Source: Bradyrhizobium sp. BTAi1
Lineage (GTDB): Bacteria > Pseudomonadota > Alphaproteobacteria > Rhizobiales > Xanthobacteraceae
Assembly: GCF_000015165.1 (NCBI RefSeq)
Contig: NC_009485.1
Coordinates: forward strand, 4,855,501-4,919,500
Reading direction: 5' to 3'
Length of the DNA stretch: 64,000 nt
The notes below the pieces were generated by a model. That model was not told the origin of the DNA, did no database searches, and saw only the letters and a program-made list of their open reading frames with translations. Below, in pieces: positions 27,156-35,376 of the stretch. Positions within the stretch are counted from its first letter, which is position 1. Each line of letters starts with the position of its first letter. Made by a program: the position numbers and the translations under genes.

Positions 27156-27464
27156 GGCATTATCCTGAACGAAACCGACGTTTAATGCAACTTATTTGCA
27201 AGAGCAGACATTTCCGGGGCAGTTCGGCAACGGGGACCGGAGATACCTCGATACCATGATGCTGCCGATCGATCATGGCCGCTCCGCCGGTTGATGTCGG
27301 CGCAGCCGTTCGCACCTCCCCCGGCGCATTGCGACGAGGCCGTTGCCGCGATGGCAGTCGGGCGGCCGCTTGGGACGACTGCTGCGGCGCGGTCGGAAAC
27401 CGGGTGGGCGCGCTGATTTCCCAAGTCGATGATGGCCAGGCAACATCACGTCAGGTTCCTTGTC
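27156..27464. other. Divergent control region mntH / MFS gene
   Basis: 309-bp spacer between divergent genes. It contains the candidate manganese-responsive palindrome at 27186-27200. A minus-strand frame of 80 codons (27182-27424) overlaps that site and has no family resemblance, so it is not called as a gene. Confidence 0.5.
27186..27200. promoter_or_regulatory. Candidate Mur/MRS operator of mntH
   Basis: Perfect palindrome tgcaa-cttat-ttgca located 31 bp upstream of the mntH start codon. TGCAA half-sites are the core of manganese-responsive sequences bound by Mur (a Fur-family protein) upstream of rhizobial sit and mntH genes. Site identity rests on the match and position only. Confidence 0.55.
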
Positions 27465-28691
27465 ATGCATCGCACGCCCGCCCTTCCCACAGGCTTTCAT
27501 CGCCTCGCCTGGTCCAACCTCGTCGCGCAATCGGCCGAGCAGATCGCGCTCGCCGCCGCGCCGATCGTTGCGGTGCTTGCGCTCGGCGTTGGTGAGGGCG
27601 AGACAGGCCTGCTGCAGATGGCGCTGACCGCGCCCTTCGTGCTGTTCGCCATTCCGGCTGGCCTGCTCGCCGACCGCATGCCGCGACGGCTGCTGATGGC
27701 CTCGGCAGAGGCGCTGCGCGCGCTCGCTCTGCTCACGATCGTCCTGGCGTTTGCCAGCGGCATGCTGACGCTGCCGCTGCTGGCTGCGCTCGGCTTCACG
27801 GCGGTGTGCGGCACGGTCGTGTTCAGCGTGGCGGCGCCGGCCTTGGTGCCAAGCCTGGTGGCTCCGGCCCATCTCGCCACTGCGAATGCCAGGATCGAGC
27901 TCGCCCGCACCGTCGCCTTCGCCGCCGGGCCCGCGCTCGGCGGCATGCTGGTCGGCTGGATCGGCGGAGTTCCCGCCTTCGGCTGCGCCGCGGTATTGTC
28001 GCTGATCGCGGCGCTGTGCCTCGCCGGCCTCGGCGAGCCCGTTCGCGCGCCAGCGCCCCGCCGCCATCCGCTCGCCGACCTCAGCGAGGGCGCGGCCTTC
28101 GTGTTGCGTCATCCGCTGCTGCGACCGGTGTTCGTGACCCAGTTCATCTTCAATACCGCGCATTTCCTGCTGCTGGCCGTGTTCGTGCCCTATGCGGTGC
28201 ATCGGCTCGGCCTGGCGGCCGGCGGCATCGGCACAGTGCTGTCGATGTTCGGCGTCGGCATGGTGTGCGGCGCGCTGCTGGCAACGCGCGTCCTGCGGCT
28301 TCTCCCGTTCGGCACTGTGATCGGGCTCGGCCCCGTCACCGGCTTCGCCGCGGCGCTGGTGATGGCGCTGACCACGATCGTCCCCTCCCCTTTGCTGGCG
28401 GCGCTCAGCTTCTTCCTGCTCGGCGCGGGGCCGATCCTCTGGGTGATCTCGACCACCACGCTGCGGCAGTCGGTGACGCCGGCGGGATTGCTCGGGCGCG
28501 TCTCCGCCATCAACATCCTGAGCTACGGCGCCCGTCCGCTGGGCTCGCTGCTCGGGGCGATCATTGGCGGCCGCTACGGCGCCGACGCTTGCCTCTACGT
28601 CGCCGCCGCGATCTTCGGCCTGCAGGCCCTGGTCATCCTGACCTCGCCGGCGATCGCGATCCCGCAGCAGCCCGCCCCACAGCCGGCCTAA
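27465..28691 (+). CDS. MFS transporter, EntS-like
   Basis: 408-residue major facilitator with 12 predicted helices. Motif A after TM2 is seen as PAGLLADRMPRRLLM, and TM4/5 has NARIELARTVAFAAGPALGG, a feature of the EntS/drug-exporter branch. The frame opens at 27429, but homologues begin near MHRTPALPTGFHRLAWSNL, so ATG 27465 is chosen. Substrate unknown; EntS-like members export siderophores or drugs. The gene ends one base before the convergent universal stress protein gene. Confidence 0.85.
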   Translation: MHRTPALPTGFHRLAWSNLVAQSAEQIALAAAPIVAVLALGVGEGETGLLQMALTAPFVLFAIPAGLLADRMPRRLLMASAEALRALALLTIVLAFASGMLTLPLLAALGFTAVCGTVVFSVAAPALVPSLVAPAHLATANARIELARTVAFAAGPALGGMLVGWIGGVPAFGCAAVLSLIAALCLAGLGEPVRAPAPRRHPLADLSEGAAFVLRHPLLRPVFVTQFIFNTAHFLLLAVFVPYAVHRLGLAAGGIGTVLSMFGVGMVCGALLATRVLRLLPFGTVIGLGPVTGFAAALVMALTTIVPSPLLAALSFFLLGAGPILWVISTTTLRQSVTPAGLLGRVSAINILSYGARPLGSLLGAIIGGRYGADACLYVAAAIFGLQALVILTSPAIAIPQQPAPQPA

Positions 28692-28692
28692 T

Positions 28693-29127
28693 CTAGCGGT
28701 AGACCAGGATCGGCACGGTCGAATGCGTCAGCACCTTCAAGGTCTCGCTGCCGAGAATCGCCGAGACGCCGCGCAGGCCATGCGAGGCCATCAGCACCAG
28801 GTCGCAATCCTCATTGCGCGCCGCGTCAACGATCGCCTCATAGGGCTTGTCATGCTCGACGCAGAGCGTGGAACAGGCGACGCCGGCCTGCTCCGCATCC
28901 TCTTTTACATGGTCGAGATATTTCGCGGTCTGATCCGCGACCAGCGACTTGTATTGCGCCAGCGCCTTGGTGGCGGCGTGCGGATCGACCACCAGCGAAT
29001 GCAGCGGCGTCGACACCACCAGCGCGGTGATCTTGGCGCCAGTGGCCTTCGCGAGCGCGACGCCGTGCTTGATCGCGGCCTTGGACAGATCGGAACCGTC
29101 GGTCGGAAGCAAGATATGCGTGTACAT
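28693..29127 (-). CDS. Universal stress protein (UspA family)
   Basis: 144-residue single-domain Usp: MYTHILLPTDGSDLSKAAIK at the N-terminus, and the ATP-binding signature GLRGVSAILGSETLKVLTHS near the end (G-2x-G-9x-G-S/T pattern). ATG 29127 has GGGGAG 9 bases upstream; the in-frame ATG 29136 is too close to it. A perfect FixK-type palindrome lies 53-66 bp upstream, suggesting induction at low oxygen, as for many Usp genes in Bradyrhizobium. It is convergent with and almost touching the MFS gene. Confidence 0.92.
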   Translation of the reverse strand: MYTHILLPTDGSDLSKAAIKHGVALAKATGAKITALVVSTPLHSLVVDPHAATKALAQYKSLVADQTAKYLDHVKEDAEQAGVACSTLCVEHDKPYEAIVDAARNEDCDLVLMASHGLRGVSAILGSETLKVLTHSTVPILVYR

Positions 29128-29179
29128 GAGCGTCATCTCCCCGGCTTCCGATGCTGGGCAGACTCGAGGCTGGCGGGCA

Positions 29180-29193
29180 TTGACGTGGGTCAA
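29180..29193. promoter_or_regulatory. FixK/FNR-type box upstream of usp
   Basis: ttgacgtgggtcaa has perfect half-sites TTGAC / GTCAA around 4 bases and fits the FixK2 consensus TTG(A/C)-N6-(T/G)CAA. It is centred about 60 bp upstream of the usp start and overlaps the stop codon of the upstream cyclase gene. Confidence 0.6.
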
Positions 29194-30464
29194 GGGTGCG
29201 ACAACTCGTCCGCCAGGTAGTTCTCATAGGCCTTGGTCGCGGGCCTGCTCGCCGCGATCTCCGGATCGAGCGTGAACAGGTCCTGCGCGCGGCCGATGCC
29301 CCGCAGCGCATAGCGACCGGTCGACACCAGGTAGCGGCGCCCCTCAGGATCAAGCCCCTCGCAGAACTCCGACGAGGCCAATAGCTCGCGATCGACGGAG
29401 CGGCACATCGAGGCGATGCGGCTGACCTCGTTGACGGCGGGCCCGACAACGGTGAAGTCGAGCCGGTCCTCGCTGCCGATATTGCCATAGAACACTTCGC
29501 CGACATGCAGGCCGACATAGGCCGAGGTGACGGGCCGTCCTTCGCCCGTGCGACGGGCATTGAGCCTGGCGATATTGAGCCGGAATCGATGCTCGGCGCG
29601 CAGCGCGGCCTGGCGGGCTGCGCTCATGTCGCCGCCGGCAAAGATCGCCAGCACGCCGTCACCGATCAACTTCAGCACGTCGCCGCCGGTTTCATAGATC
29701 GCGTCGATCGACGCCTCGGCGTAGTCGTTGAGCAGCGGAATGATCTCGTCGGGAGCGATGCTCTCGGAGATCGCGGTCGAGCCGCGCAGGTCGGAGAACC
29801 AGAGCACCGCATTGATGCGCTCGGTGACACCGCGGGAGATGCGGCCGCGCAGCACCTGCTCCGAGGCGTCGCGGCCGAGATAGACCCGTCCCAAGGTGCG
29901 CACGATGTCGACCTGCTGGGCGGACTTGATGGTCAGCGCAAGCAACGGAATCAGGTCGCGGAGCGCGGCCAGCTGCAGCTCGGTGAAGCCGCCGTCACGC
30001 CGGGTCAGCCAATAGGAATAGAAGCAGTCCATCTGGCCCAGCGTGCCGGCCTCGCCGAACCGGTGCACGAAGGCCAGGAAGTGCCGATGCCCCTTGGCCG
30101 ACAGATCATGGATCATGTTGAAGTCGAGATGCGCACAATCGGTCAGATCGATGCTGAGCTCGTCATGTCCCTTCTCCAGCATGTGGTGGAACACCGAGCG
30201 CCGCCAATTCTGCGCCGCCTCGCCGTCATTGCTGGAGCCATATTCGAAACTGTCGGACTCGTTGGTGGCGATCTCGTTCCAGCGAAAGCCGCGTCCTTCG
30301 AAGATCGGATGCAATGTGTCGATGAAGGCGAGGCCGCGCGACAGATCGAGCCCGGCAGCGCGGCAGCGTTCGCAGAAGCCGCGCAGAATATCGTTCTCGG
30401 CGACGCCGGTGAGGCTCTGGGCGACGAGCCAGTTGATCAGATCGAGGCGGGCCGCGATATCCAT
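29190..30464 (-). CDS. Class III adenylate/guanylate cyclase with novel N-terminal domain
   Basis: 424 residues. Residues 1-210 form a soluble sensory-like domain with FCERCRAAGLDLSRGLAFID and a C-terminal helical bundle; it resembles a domain seen only with cyclases in rhizobia. Residues 215-400 are a class III catalytic domain: metal Asp225 (WFSDLRGSTA) and Asp269 (KLIGDGVLAIF), substrate-selecting Lys265, and transition-state Asn345/Arg349 (VGPAVNEVSRI). Lys265 predicts ATP, so cAMP is the likely product. There is no membrane segment. It lies upstream of usp on the same strand. Confidence 0.9.
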   Translation of the reverse strand: MDIAARLDLINWLVAQSLTGVAENDILRGFCERCRAAGLDLSRGLAFIDTLHPIFEGRGFRWNEIATNESDSFEYGSSNDGEAAQNWRRSVFHHMLEKGHDELSIDLTDCAHLDFNMIHDLSAKGHRHFLAFVHRFGEAGTLGQMDCFYSYWLTRRDGGFTELQLAALRDLIPLLALTIKSAQQVDIVRTLGRVYLGRDASEQVLRGRISRGVTERINAVLWFSDLRGSTAISESIAPDEIIPLLNDYAEASIDAIYETGGDVLKLIGDGVLAIFAGGDMSAARQAALRAEHRFRLNIARLNARRTGEGRPVTSAYVGLHVGEVFYGNIGSEDRLDFTVVGPAVNEVSRIASMCRSVDRELLASSEFCEGLDPEGRRYLVSTGRYALRGIGRAQDLFTLDPEIAASRPATKAYENYLADELSHP

Positions 30465-30503
30465 GCTTTCAACTCACCGCGCGTTCAACGTGCAAGCGCC
30501 TGA

Positions 30504-30908
30504 TCAGGCAGGCCAGGTCACCCGCTCGCCATCCTCCTTGGTGAACGACGTGACCGGATGATCGAGCAGGTCGAGAACGAGTTCCGAAGGACGGCACAGA
30601 CGCGCGCCCTTGCCGGTCACCACGATCGGCCGGTTGATCAGGATCGGATGCGCCAGCATCGCCTCGATCAGCTGATCGTCGGTCCATTTGGGATCGCCGA
30701 GCCCGAGCGCGGCATAGGGCGTGCCCTTCTCGCGCAACACGTCACGCACCTTCACTCCCATGGCATTGATGAGCGCAATCAGTTGCTCCCAACTCGGGGG
30801 CGTCTTGAGATATTCGATCACCTCTGGCTCCTCGCCGGACGCGCGGATCATCGCCAGCGTGTTGCGCGACGTGCCACAGGCGGGATTATGATAGATCGTC
30901 ACAGGCAT
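30504..30908 (-). CDS. arsC: Arsenate reductase, glutaredoxin-type ArsC
   Basis: 134-residue thioredoxin-fold ArsC. Catalytic Cys11 is in HNPACGTSRNT, and the arginines of the arsenate site appear in LINRPIVVTGKGARLCRP. It reduces arsenate to arsenite with glutathione and glutaredoxin. No arsB, acr3 or arsR is adjacent, so detoxification would need an exporter elsewhere. The length is family-typical. It lies between the dmeF-like gene and the cyclase, all on the minus strand. Confidence 0.9.
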   Translation of the reverse strand: MPVTIYHNPACGTSRNTLAMIRASGEEPEVIEYLKTPPSWEQLIALINAMGVKVRDVLREKGTPYAALGLGDPKWTDDQLIEAMLAHPILINRPIVVTGKGARLCRPSELVLDLLDHPVTSFTKEDGERVTWPA

Positions 30909-30944
30909 CGGGGCAGTCCATCCATGTATTGCAAGGGGCTGTTA

Positions 30945-31901
30945 TCAGACATGCAGGCCGTGCTCCACCTCGACGGTGACGTGGCTCAGCCCATGCAGAT
31001 CCGTCAGGCGCTTTTTGTATATCGCCGGCGCCAGAGGGGTCTTAGAAACGATCGAAACGACCACCGCGCGGTGACCGGGCCCGACCTGCCAAAGGTGCAG
31101 ATCGGTGACACGGTCGCCGCCCGCCTCCAGCCGAGCCCGGATCGTGGCCTCGAGCCTGCGATCGGCATTGACGTCCAGCAGTACTGCGCCGGCATCGCGG
31201 ATCAGTCCATACGCCCAGCTGGCGATGACGGCGCTGCCGACGACGCCGACGGCGGCATCCGCCCAGGCCCAGCCCAGATACATGCCGATCAGCAGGGCCG
31301 CGATGGCCAGCAGTGAAGTCGCCGCATCCGCCAGCACGTGGAGATAGGCGGCGCGCAGATTGTTGTCGTGGTGATGGTGGTGATGCTCGCGGTCGCCGTG
31401 GTCATGATGATGTTCGGCGTGATGGTGATGACCGTGATGATGCGGGTGCGAATCGGCCAGCAGCCAGGCGCTGAGGAGATTGATGAGGAGACCCAGGATC
31501 GCGACGGCGATCGCCTCGCCATAGGCGATCGGCTCCGGGCGCAACAGCCGGATCACGCTCTCATAGGCGACCTGGAGCGCGATGATCAGCAGAATGATCG
31601 CGCTCGAAAAGGCGGCCAGTTCGCCGAACTTGCCGGTCCCGAAGCTGAACGACGAATTGCGCGCGTGCCGGCGGGCAAAGAGATAGGCCAGCCCGGCGAT
31701 CCCGAGCGCCGCCGCATGCGTGCCCATGTGCCAGCCGTCGGCGAGCAGCGCCATCGATCCGAACAGCGAGCCGGCAGCGATCTCGCCGGCCATCATCACC
31801 AGGGTCAGGCCGACCACGAACCAGGTGCGGCGCTCGTTGCGCTCGTGCTGGGCGCCCAGGAAGACGTGATCATGCGCCCAATGATCGGCTTGTGAGGGCA
31901 T
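30945..31901 (-). CDS. dmeF: CDF cation exporter, DmeF-like (Co2+/Ni2+)
   Basis: 318-residue cation diffusion facilitator with six membrane segments. The N-terminus DHVFLGAQHERNERRTWFVV is typical of DmeF. Metal sites: ADGWHMGTHAAA in TM2 and HVLADAATS (HxxxD) in TM5. A cytoplasmic loop at residues 151-180 carries some 17 histidines. ATG 31901 follows GAGGAG; the frame opens at 31928. DmeF exports Co2+ and Ni2+ in rhizobia, normally next to a dmeR repressor, which is absent here. arsC follows 36 bp downstream. Confidence 0.85.
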   Translation of the reverse strand: MPSQADHWAHDHVFLGAQHERNERRTWFVVGLTLVMMAGEIAAGSLFGSMALLADGWHMGTHAAALGIAGLAYLFARRHARNSSFSFGTGKFGELAAFSSAIILLIIALQVAYESVIRLLRPEPIAYGEAIAVAILGLLINLLSAWLLADSHPHHHGHHHHAEHHHDHGDREHHHHHHDNNLRAAYLHVLADAATSLLAIAALLIGMYLGWAWADAAVGVVGSAVIASWAYGLIRDAGAVLLDVNADRRLEATIRARLEAGGDRVTDLHLWQVGPGHRAVVVSIVSKTPLAPAIYKKRLTDLHGLSHVTVEVEHGLHV

Positions 31902-31999
31902 CGCCCGTTCTCCTCGTTTCACCCGCATCGCTCTCGGCGCGACCCGAGTGGCGCGGCAGCGACGTTACCATAGAGCCGGACGACTGCGCCGCACCGCGA

Positions 32000-32028
32000 T
32001 TGACAGCGCAATTCGGTTCCGCTGTAAT
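32000..32028 (+). promoter_or_regulatory. Sigma70-type promoter of the chrBA-like genes
   Basis: TTGACA (32000-32005), a 17-base spacer and TGTAAT (32023-32028) form a near-consensus housekeeping promoter. It ends 83 bp before the chrB-like start. The -35 matches perfectly; the -10 differs from TATAAT at one position. Confidence 0.65.
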
Positions 32029-32111
32029 GCCCGACATGGGGACCTCGCGATCTCCCCACGAGGCGACATGCCCAAGTATCGCGTCCCGTCATTTTGACAC
32101 GAGGACGCAAC

Positions 32112-32930
32112 ATGTCATCCTTCGCATCGATTTCTCCCGACAAGCTCAGCCGTCTGATCGGAACCCCGCAGGCACCGATCTTGATCGACGTTCGCACCGA
32201 CGAGGATTTCGCCGCCGATCCGCGGCTCATTCCCGGCGCGATCCGGCGCCCCGCGGTGGAGGCGCCGCAGTGGAGCGCGGCGTTCGCCGGCCGCTCGGTC
32301 ATTGTCATCTGCCAGCGGGGTGCCAAGCTTTCGCACGGTGCTGCGGCCTGGCTGCGCGTGGCCAAGGCCTCGGCCGAAAACCTGGACGGCGGCTTCGAGG
32401 CGTGGAAGGCTGCGGGCCTGCCGCTGGTCCCCGTCGCCAAGCTGCCGCCGCGGGACGGCGAAGGACGAACCGTCTGGGTCACCCGCGCCCGGCCGAAGAT
32501 CGACCGCATCGCCTGCCCCTGGCTGATCCGCCGCTTCGTCGATCCGCAGGCGGTGTTTCTCTTCGTCGCTCCGTCCGAAGTCATGGCGGTCGGCGAGCGT
32601 TTCAAGGCTGCGCCGTTCGACGTCGAGAGCACGTTCTGGAGCCACCGCGGCGAATTCTGTACCTTCGATGTCATGATCGAGGAATTCGGGCTGACGACGC
32701 CGGCCCTGCAGCGGCTGGCCAGGATCGTGCGCGCGGCAGATACGGCGCGGCTCGATCTCAGCGCGGAGGCGCCGGGGCTGCTCGCCGCCTCGCTCGGCCT
32801 GTCCCGCATCTACGACGACGACCTTGCGCAACTCGACGCTGGCCTTGGGCTCTATGATGCGTTTTATCGCTGGTGCCGCGACGCAACCGGCGAATCGCAC
32901 AACTGGCCGACCAGCAAGGTGAAGCCATGA
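32112..32930 (+). CDS. Rhodanese-ChrB fusion protein
   Basis: 272 residues in two domains. Residues 1-105 are a rhodanese: ILIDVRTDEDFAADPRLIPG and the active-site loop VICQRGAKLSHG with Cys67. Residues 115-272 are a ChrB C-terminal domain: VTRARPKIDRIACPWLIRRF, FWSHRGEFCTFDVMIEEFGL. ChrB proteins sense or respond to chromate and sit next to chrA. ATG 32112 has GAGGA upstream. The stop overlaps the chrA start as ATGA, so the two products are made together. Whether it regulates, or processes thiol-bound metal, is open. Confidence 0.85.
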   Translation: MSSFASISPDKLSRLIGTPQAPILIDVRTDEDFAADPRLIPGAIRRPAVEAPQWSAAFAGRSVIVICQRGAKLSHGAAAWLRVAKASAENLDGGFEAWKAAGLPLVPVAKLPPRDGEGRTVWVTRARPKIDRIACPWLIRRFVDPQAVFLFVAPSEVMAVGERFKAAPFDVESTFWSHRGEFCTFDVMIEEFGLTTPALQRLARIVRAADTARLDLSAEAPGLLAASLGLSRIYDDDLAQLDAGLGLYDAFYRWCRDATGESHNWPTSKVKP

Positions 32931-34318
32931 CCGAACTGGTCTCATCAACTGCCTCCACCAAGGTTGACGCCGGTCACGGCGTCAGCTTTGCCGAGGCGTT
33001 CCGGGTCTGGCTGCGCGTGGCGCTGCTGTCGTTCGGCGGCCCGGCGGGCCAGATCGCGATGATGCACCGGATCATCGTCGACGAAAAGCGCTGGGTGTCG
33101 GAGAGCCGGTTCCTGCACGCGCTGAACTATTGCATGCTGCTGCCTGGCCCCGAGGCGCAGCAGCTGGCGACCTATATCGGCTGGCTGATGCACCGGACCG
33201 CCGGTGGCTTGATGGCCGGCGGCCTGTTCATCCTGCCCGGCATCATCGCCATCATGGCCTTGAGCTGGATCTACGTTGCGTTCGGCCATGTCTGGTTCGT
33301 CGAGGCATTGTTCTTCGGGCTGAAGGCCGCGGTGCTCGCGATCGTGATCCAGGCGGTGGTGCGGGTCGGCAGCCGCGCGCTGCGCAACAACCTCATGATC
33401 GGCCTCGCCGCCGCCGCGTTCATCGCGATCTTCTTTTTTGCCGTCCCGTTTCCGCTGATCATCATCGCCGCCGGGGTGATCGGCTATCTCGGCGCCCGCG
33501 CCGGACGCCCCGAATTCGCCGCCGCGGGCCATGGATCCGGCGACAATGGCGACCGCGACAGCGCGCTCGGCGAGCTGCTGCCGGAGCATGCCAAGCCGAA
33601 TCCGCGACGCACGGTCGTCACGGCCCTGGTCTGGCTTGCGCTCTGGCTGACCCCCGTGATCGCACTGGTCGCGATGCTGGGCACCGAGAGCACCTTCAGC
33701 CAGATCGCGCTGTTCTTCAGCAAGATGGCGATGGTGACGTTCGGCGGTGCCTATGCGGTGCTCGCCTATGTCGGGCAGCAGGCGGTCGAGCACTATCATT
33801 GGCTTGCCCCTGCCGAGATGCTGGACGGGCTCGGCATGGCCGAGACCACGCCGGGCCCGCTGATCATGGTGCTGCAATTCGTCGGCTTCATCGCCGCTGC
33901 GCGCGATCCCGGATCGCTCTCACCGCTGATCGCCGGCACGCTCGGCGGCCTGCTCGCGACCTGGGTGACGTTCACGCCATGCTTCCTGTGGATCTTCGTC
34001 GGGGCGCCGTACATCGAGCGTCTGCGCGGCAACAAGGGCCTCGCGGGCGCGCTGGGCGCGATCACCGCGGCAGTGGTCGGCGTGATCCTCAATCTGTCGA
34101 TCTGGTTCGCGCTGCATACGCTGTTCCGCCAGACTGTCCCGGTCACCGGCTTCGGCCTCGACTTCGACGCGCCGGTGCTGGCAAGCGTCGACGGCGCGGC
34201 GCTGCTGCTCTCGCTCGCCGCGGCGGTCGCCATCCTCCGCTTCAAGCTCGGCATGATGACGGTGCTTGGAGCGGCTTGCGCCGCCGGCGTGCTGCTGAGG
34301 CTGGCGGGATGGAGCTGA
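32927..34318 (+). CDS. chrA: Chromate efflux transporter ChrA
   Basis: 463-residue CHR-family transporter with the internal duplication of long ChrA proteins. Half 1 starts LLSFGGPAGQIAMMHRIIVD with YCMLLPGPEAQQLATYIGW; half 2 has MVTFGGAYAVLAYVGQQAVE and AETTPGPLIMVLQFVGFIAA. It exports chromate across the inner membrane. ATG 32927 is coupled by ATGA to the rhodanese-ChrB gene, and the frame open to 32873 is an overlap artefact. It ends 12 bp before the convergent czcD-like gene. Confidence 0.93.
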   Translation: MTELVSSTASTKVDAGHGVSFAEAFRVWLRVALLSFGGPAGQIAMMHRIIVDEKRWVSESRFLHALNYCMLLPGPEAQQLATYIGWLMHRTAGGLMAGGLFILPGIIAIMALSWIYVAFGHVWFVEALFFGLKAAVLAIVIQAVVRVGSRALRNNLMIGLAAAAFIAIFFFAVPFPLIIIAAGVIGYLGARAGRPEFAAAGHGSGDNGDRDSALGELLPEHAKPNPRRTVVTALVWLALWLTPVIALVAMLGTESTFSQIALFFSKMAMVTFGGAYAVLAYVGQQAVEHYHWLAPAEMLDGLGMAETTPGPLIMVLQFVGFIAAARDPGSLSPLIAGTLGGLLATWVTFTPCFLWIFVGAPYIERLRGNKGLAGALGAITAAVVGVILNLSIWFALHTLFRQTVPVTGFGLDFDAPVLASVDGAALLLSLAAAVAILRFKLGMMTVLGAACAAGVLLRLAGWS

Positions 34319-34330
34319 GGCATCGCCGGC

Positions 34331-35293
34331 TCAGACCACGTCCGCCGGCGCCAGCTTGCAGGCGCAGCCGTCGGCCTCGATCTGCAGCGTCGGATGCTGG
34401 ATGTTGAAGCGGCGGGACAGCTCGGCGCAGACCTGATGCAGGAACGCGTCGTCGGTGCCGCCCGGCCGCACCAGATGCGCGGTCAGCGCGGTCTCGTTGG
34501 TGCTCATCGCCCAGATGTGGAGATCATGTACCTCGCTGACGCCGTCGAGCGCGGCGAGATAGTCGCGCACCTCCGGCAGCGCGATGTCGCGCGGCACGGC
34601 GTCGAGCGCGAGGTTGACGCTGTCGCGCGCGAGCTCCCAGCCGCTCAGCAGCACCACCACCGCGATGATCAGGCTGACCACCGGATCGACCCATAGCCAG
34701 CCGGTCCAGATCGTCACCAGCGCGGCCACGACGACGCCGAACGACACGCCAGCATCGGCGGCCATGTGCAGATAGGCGCCACGAATGTTGAGATCGGTGT
34801 CGCGGCCGCGCATGAACAACAGCGCGGTGGCGCCGTTGATGACGATGCCGAGCGACGCGACCCACAGCACGGTGCTGCCGGCCACTTCGCCGGGGTTGCG
34901 CAGGCGATCAATGGCTTCGACGGCGATGCCGCCGACCACGAGCAGCAGCAGGCCGGCATTGATGAGCGCAGCGAGGATCGAGGCGCGCCGATAGCCGTAG
35001 GTGTGGCGATCGGTCGGCTTGCGGCCGGACAGCCAGAGCGCACCCCAGGCCAGCAGCAGCGACATCACGTCGGAAAGATTGTGGACGGCGTCCGAGATCA
35101 GCGCCAGCGAGTTCGCGGCATAGCCGAACACGAGTTCGGCGATGACGAACGCGGTGTTGAGCGAGACGCCGATCGCGAACGCCGCACCGAAGCTCGTGGG
35201 CGCGTGGCTGTGGCCGGCGTGGCCGTGGGCGTGAGACTGGCCATGATCATGCGAATGATCATGGCCGTGATGGTGAGAATGCGAGTGCGCCAT
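34331..35293 (-). CDS. CDF zinc/cadmium exporter, CzcD/ZitB-like
   Basis: 320-residue CDF transporter. The His-rich N-terminus (HSHSHHHGHDHSHDHGQSHA, residues 3-30) precedes six membrane helices; transport-site motifs are LISDAVHNLSDVMS in TM2 and LHMAADAGVSFG in TM5. The cytoplasmic C-terminal domain has SEVHDLHIWAMST and ends with CACKLAP. Zn2+ (Cd2+, Co2+) export is expected from the family. It is the second CDF gene in the metal cluster and is divergent in type from the DmeF-like one. Confidence 0.9.
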   Translation of the reverse strand: MAHSHSHHHGHDHSHDHGQSHAHGHAGHSHAPTSFGAAFAIGVSLNTAFVIAELVFGYAANSLALISDAVHNLSDVMSLLLAWGALWLSGRKPTDRHTYGYRRASILAALINAGLLLLVVGGIAVEAIDRLRNPGEVAGSTVLWVASLGIVINGATALLFMRGRDTDLNIRGAYLHMAADAGVSFGVVVAALVTIWTGWLWVDPVVSLIIAVVVLLSGWELARDSVNLALDAVPRDIALPEVRDYLAALDGVSEVHDLHIWAMSTNETALTAHLVRPGGTDDAFLHQVCAELSRRFNIQHPTLQIEADGCACKLAPADVV

Positions 35294-35376
35294 CCGAAAG
35301 GTCCCCGGCGATCGCGCTACCTCGTGATCGCCTGCTGTCTGATATAGACGGCGGCCGGACGGATACTATTACGTCG

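Noticed and set aside
27182..27424. 80-codon minus-strand frame upstream of the MFS gene
   Set aside because: Overlaps the candidate mntH operator, lacks a ribosome-binding site and resembles no protein.
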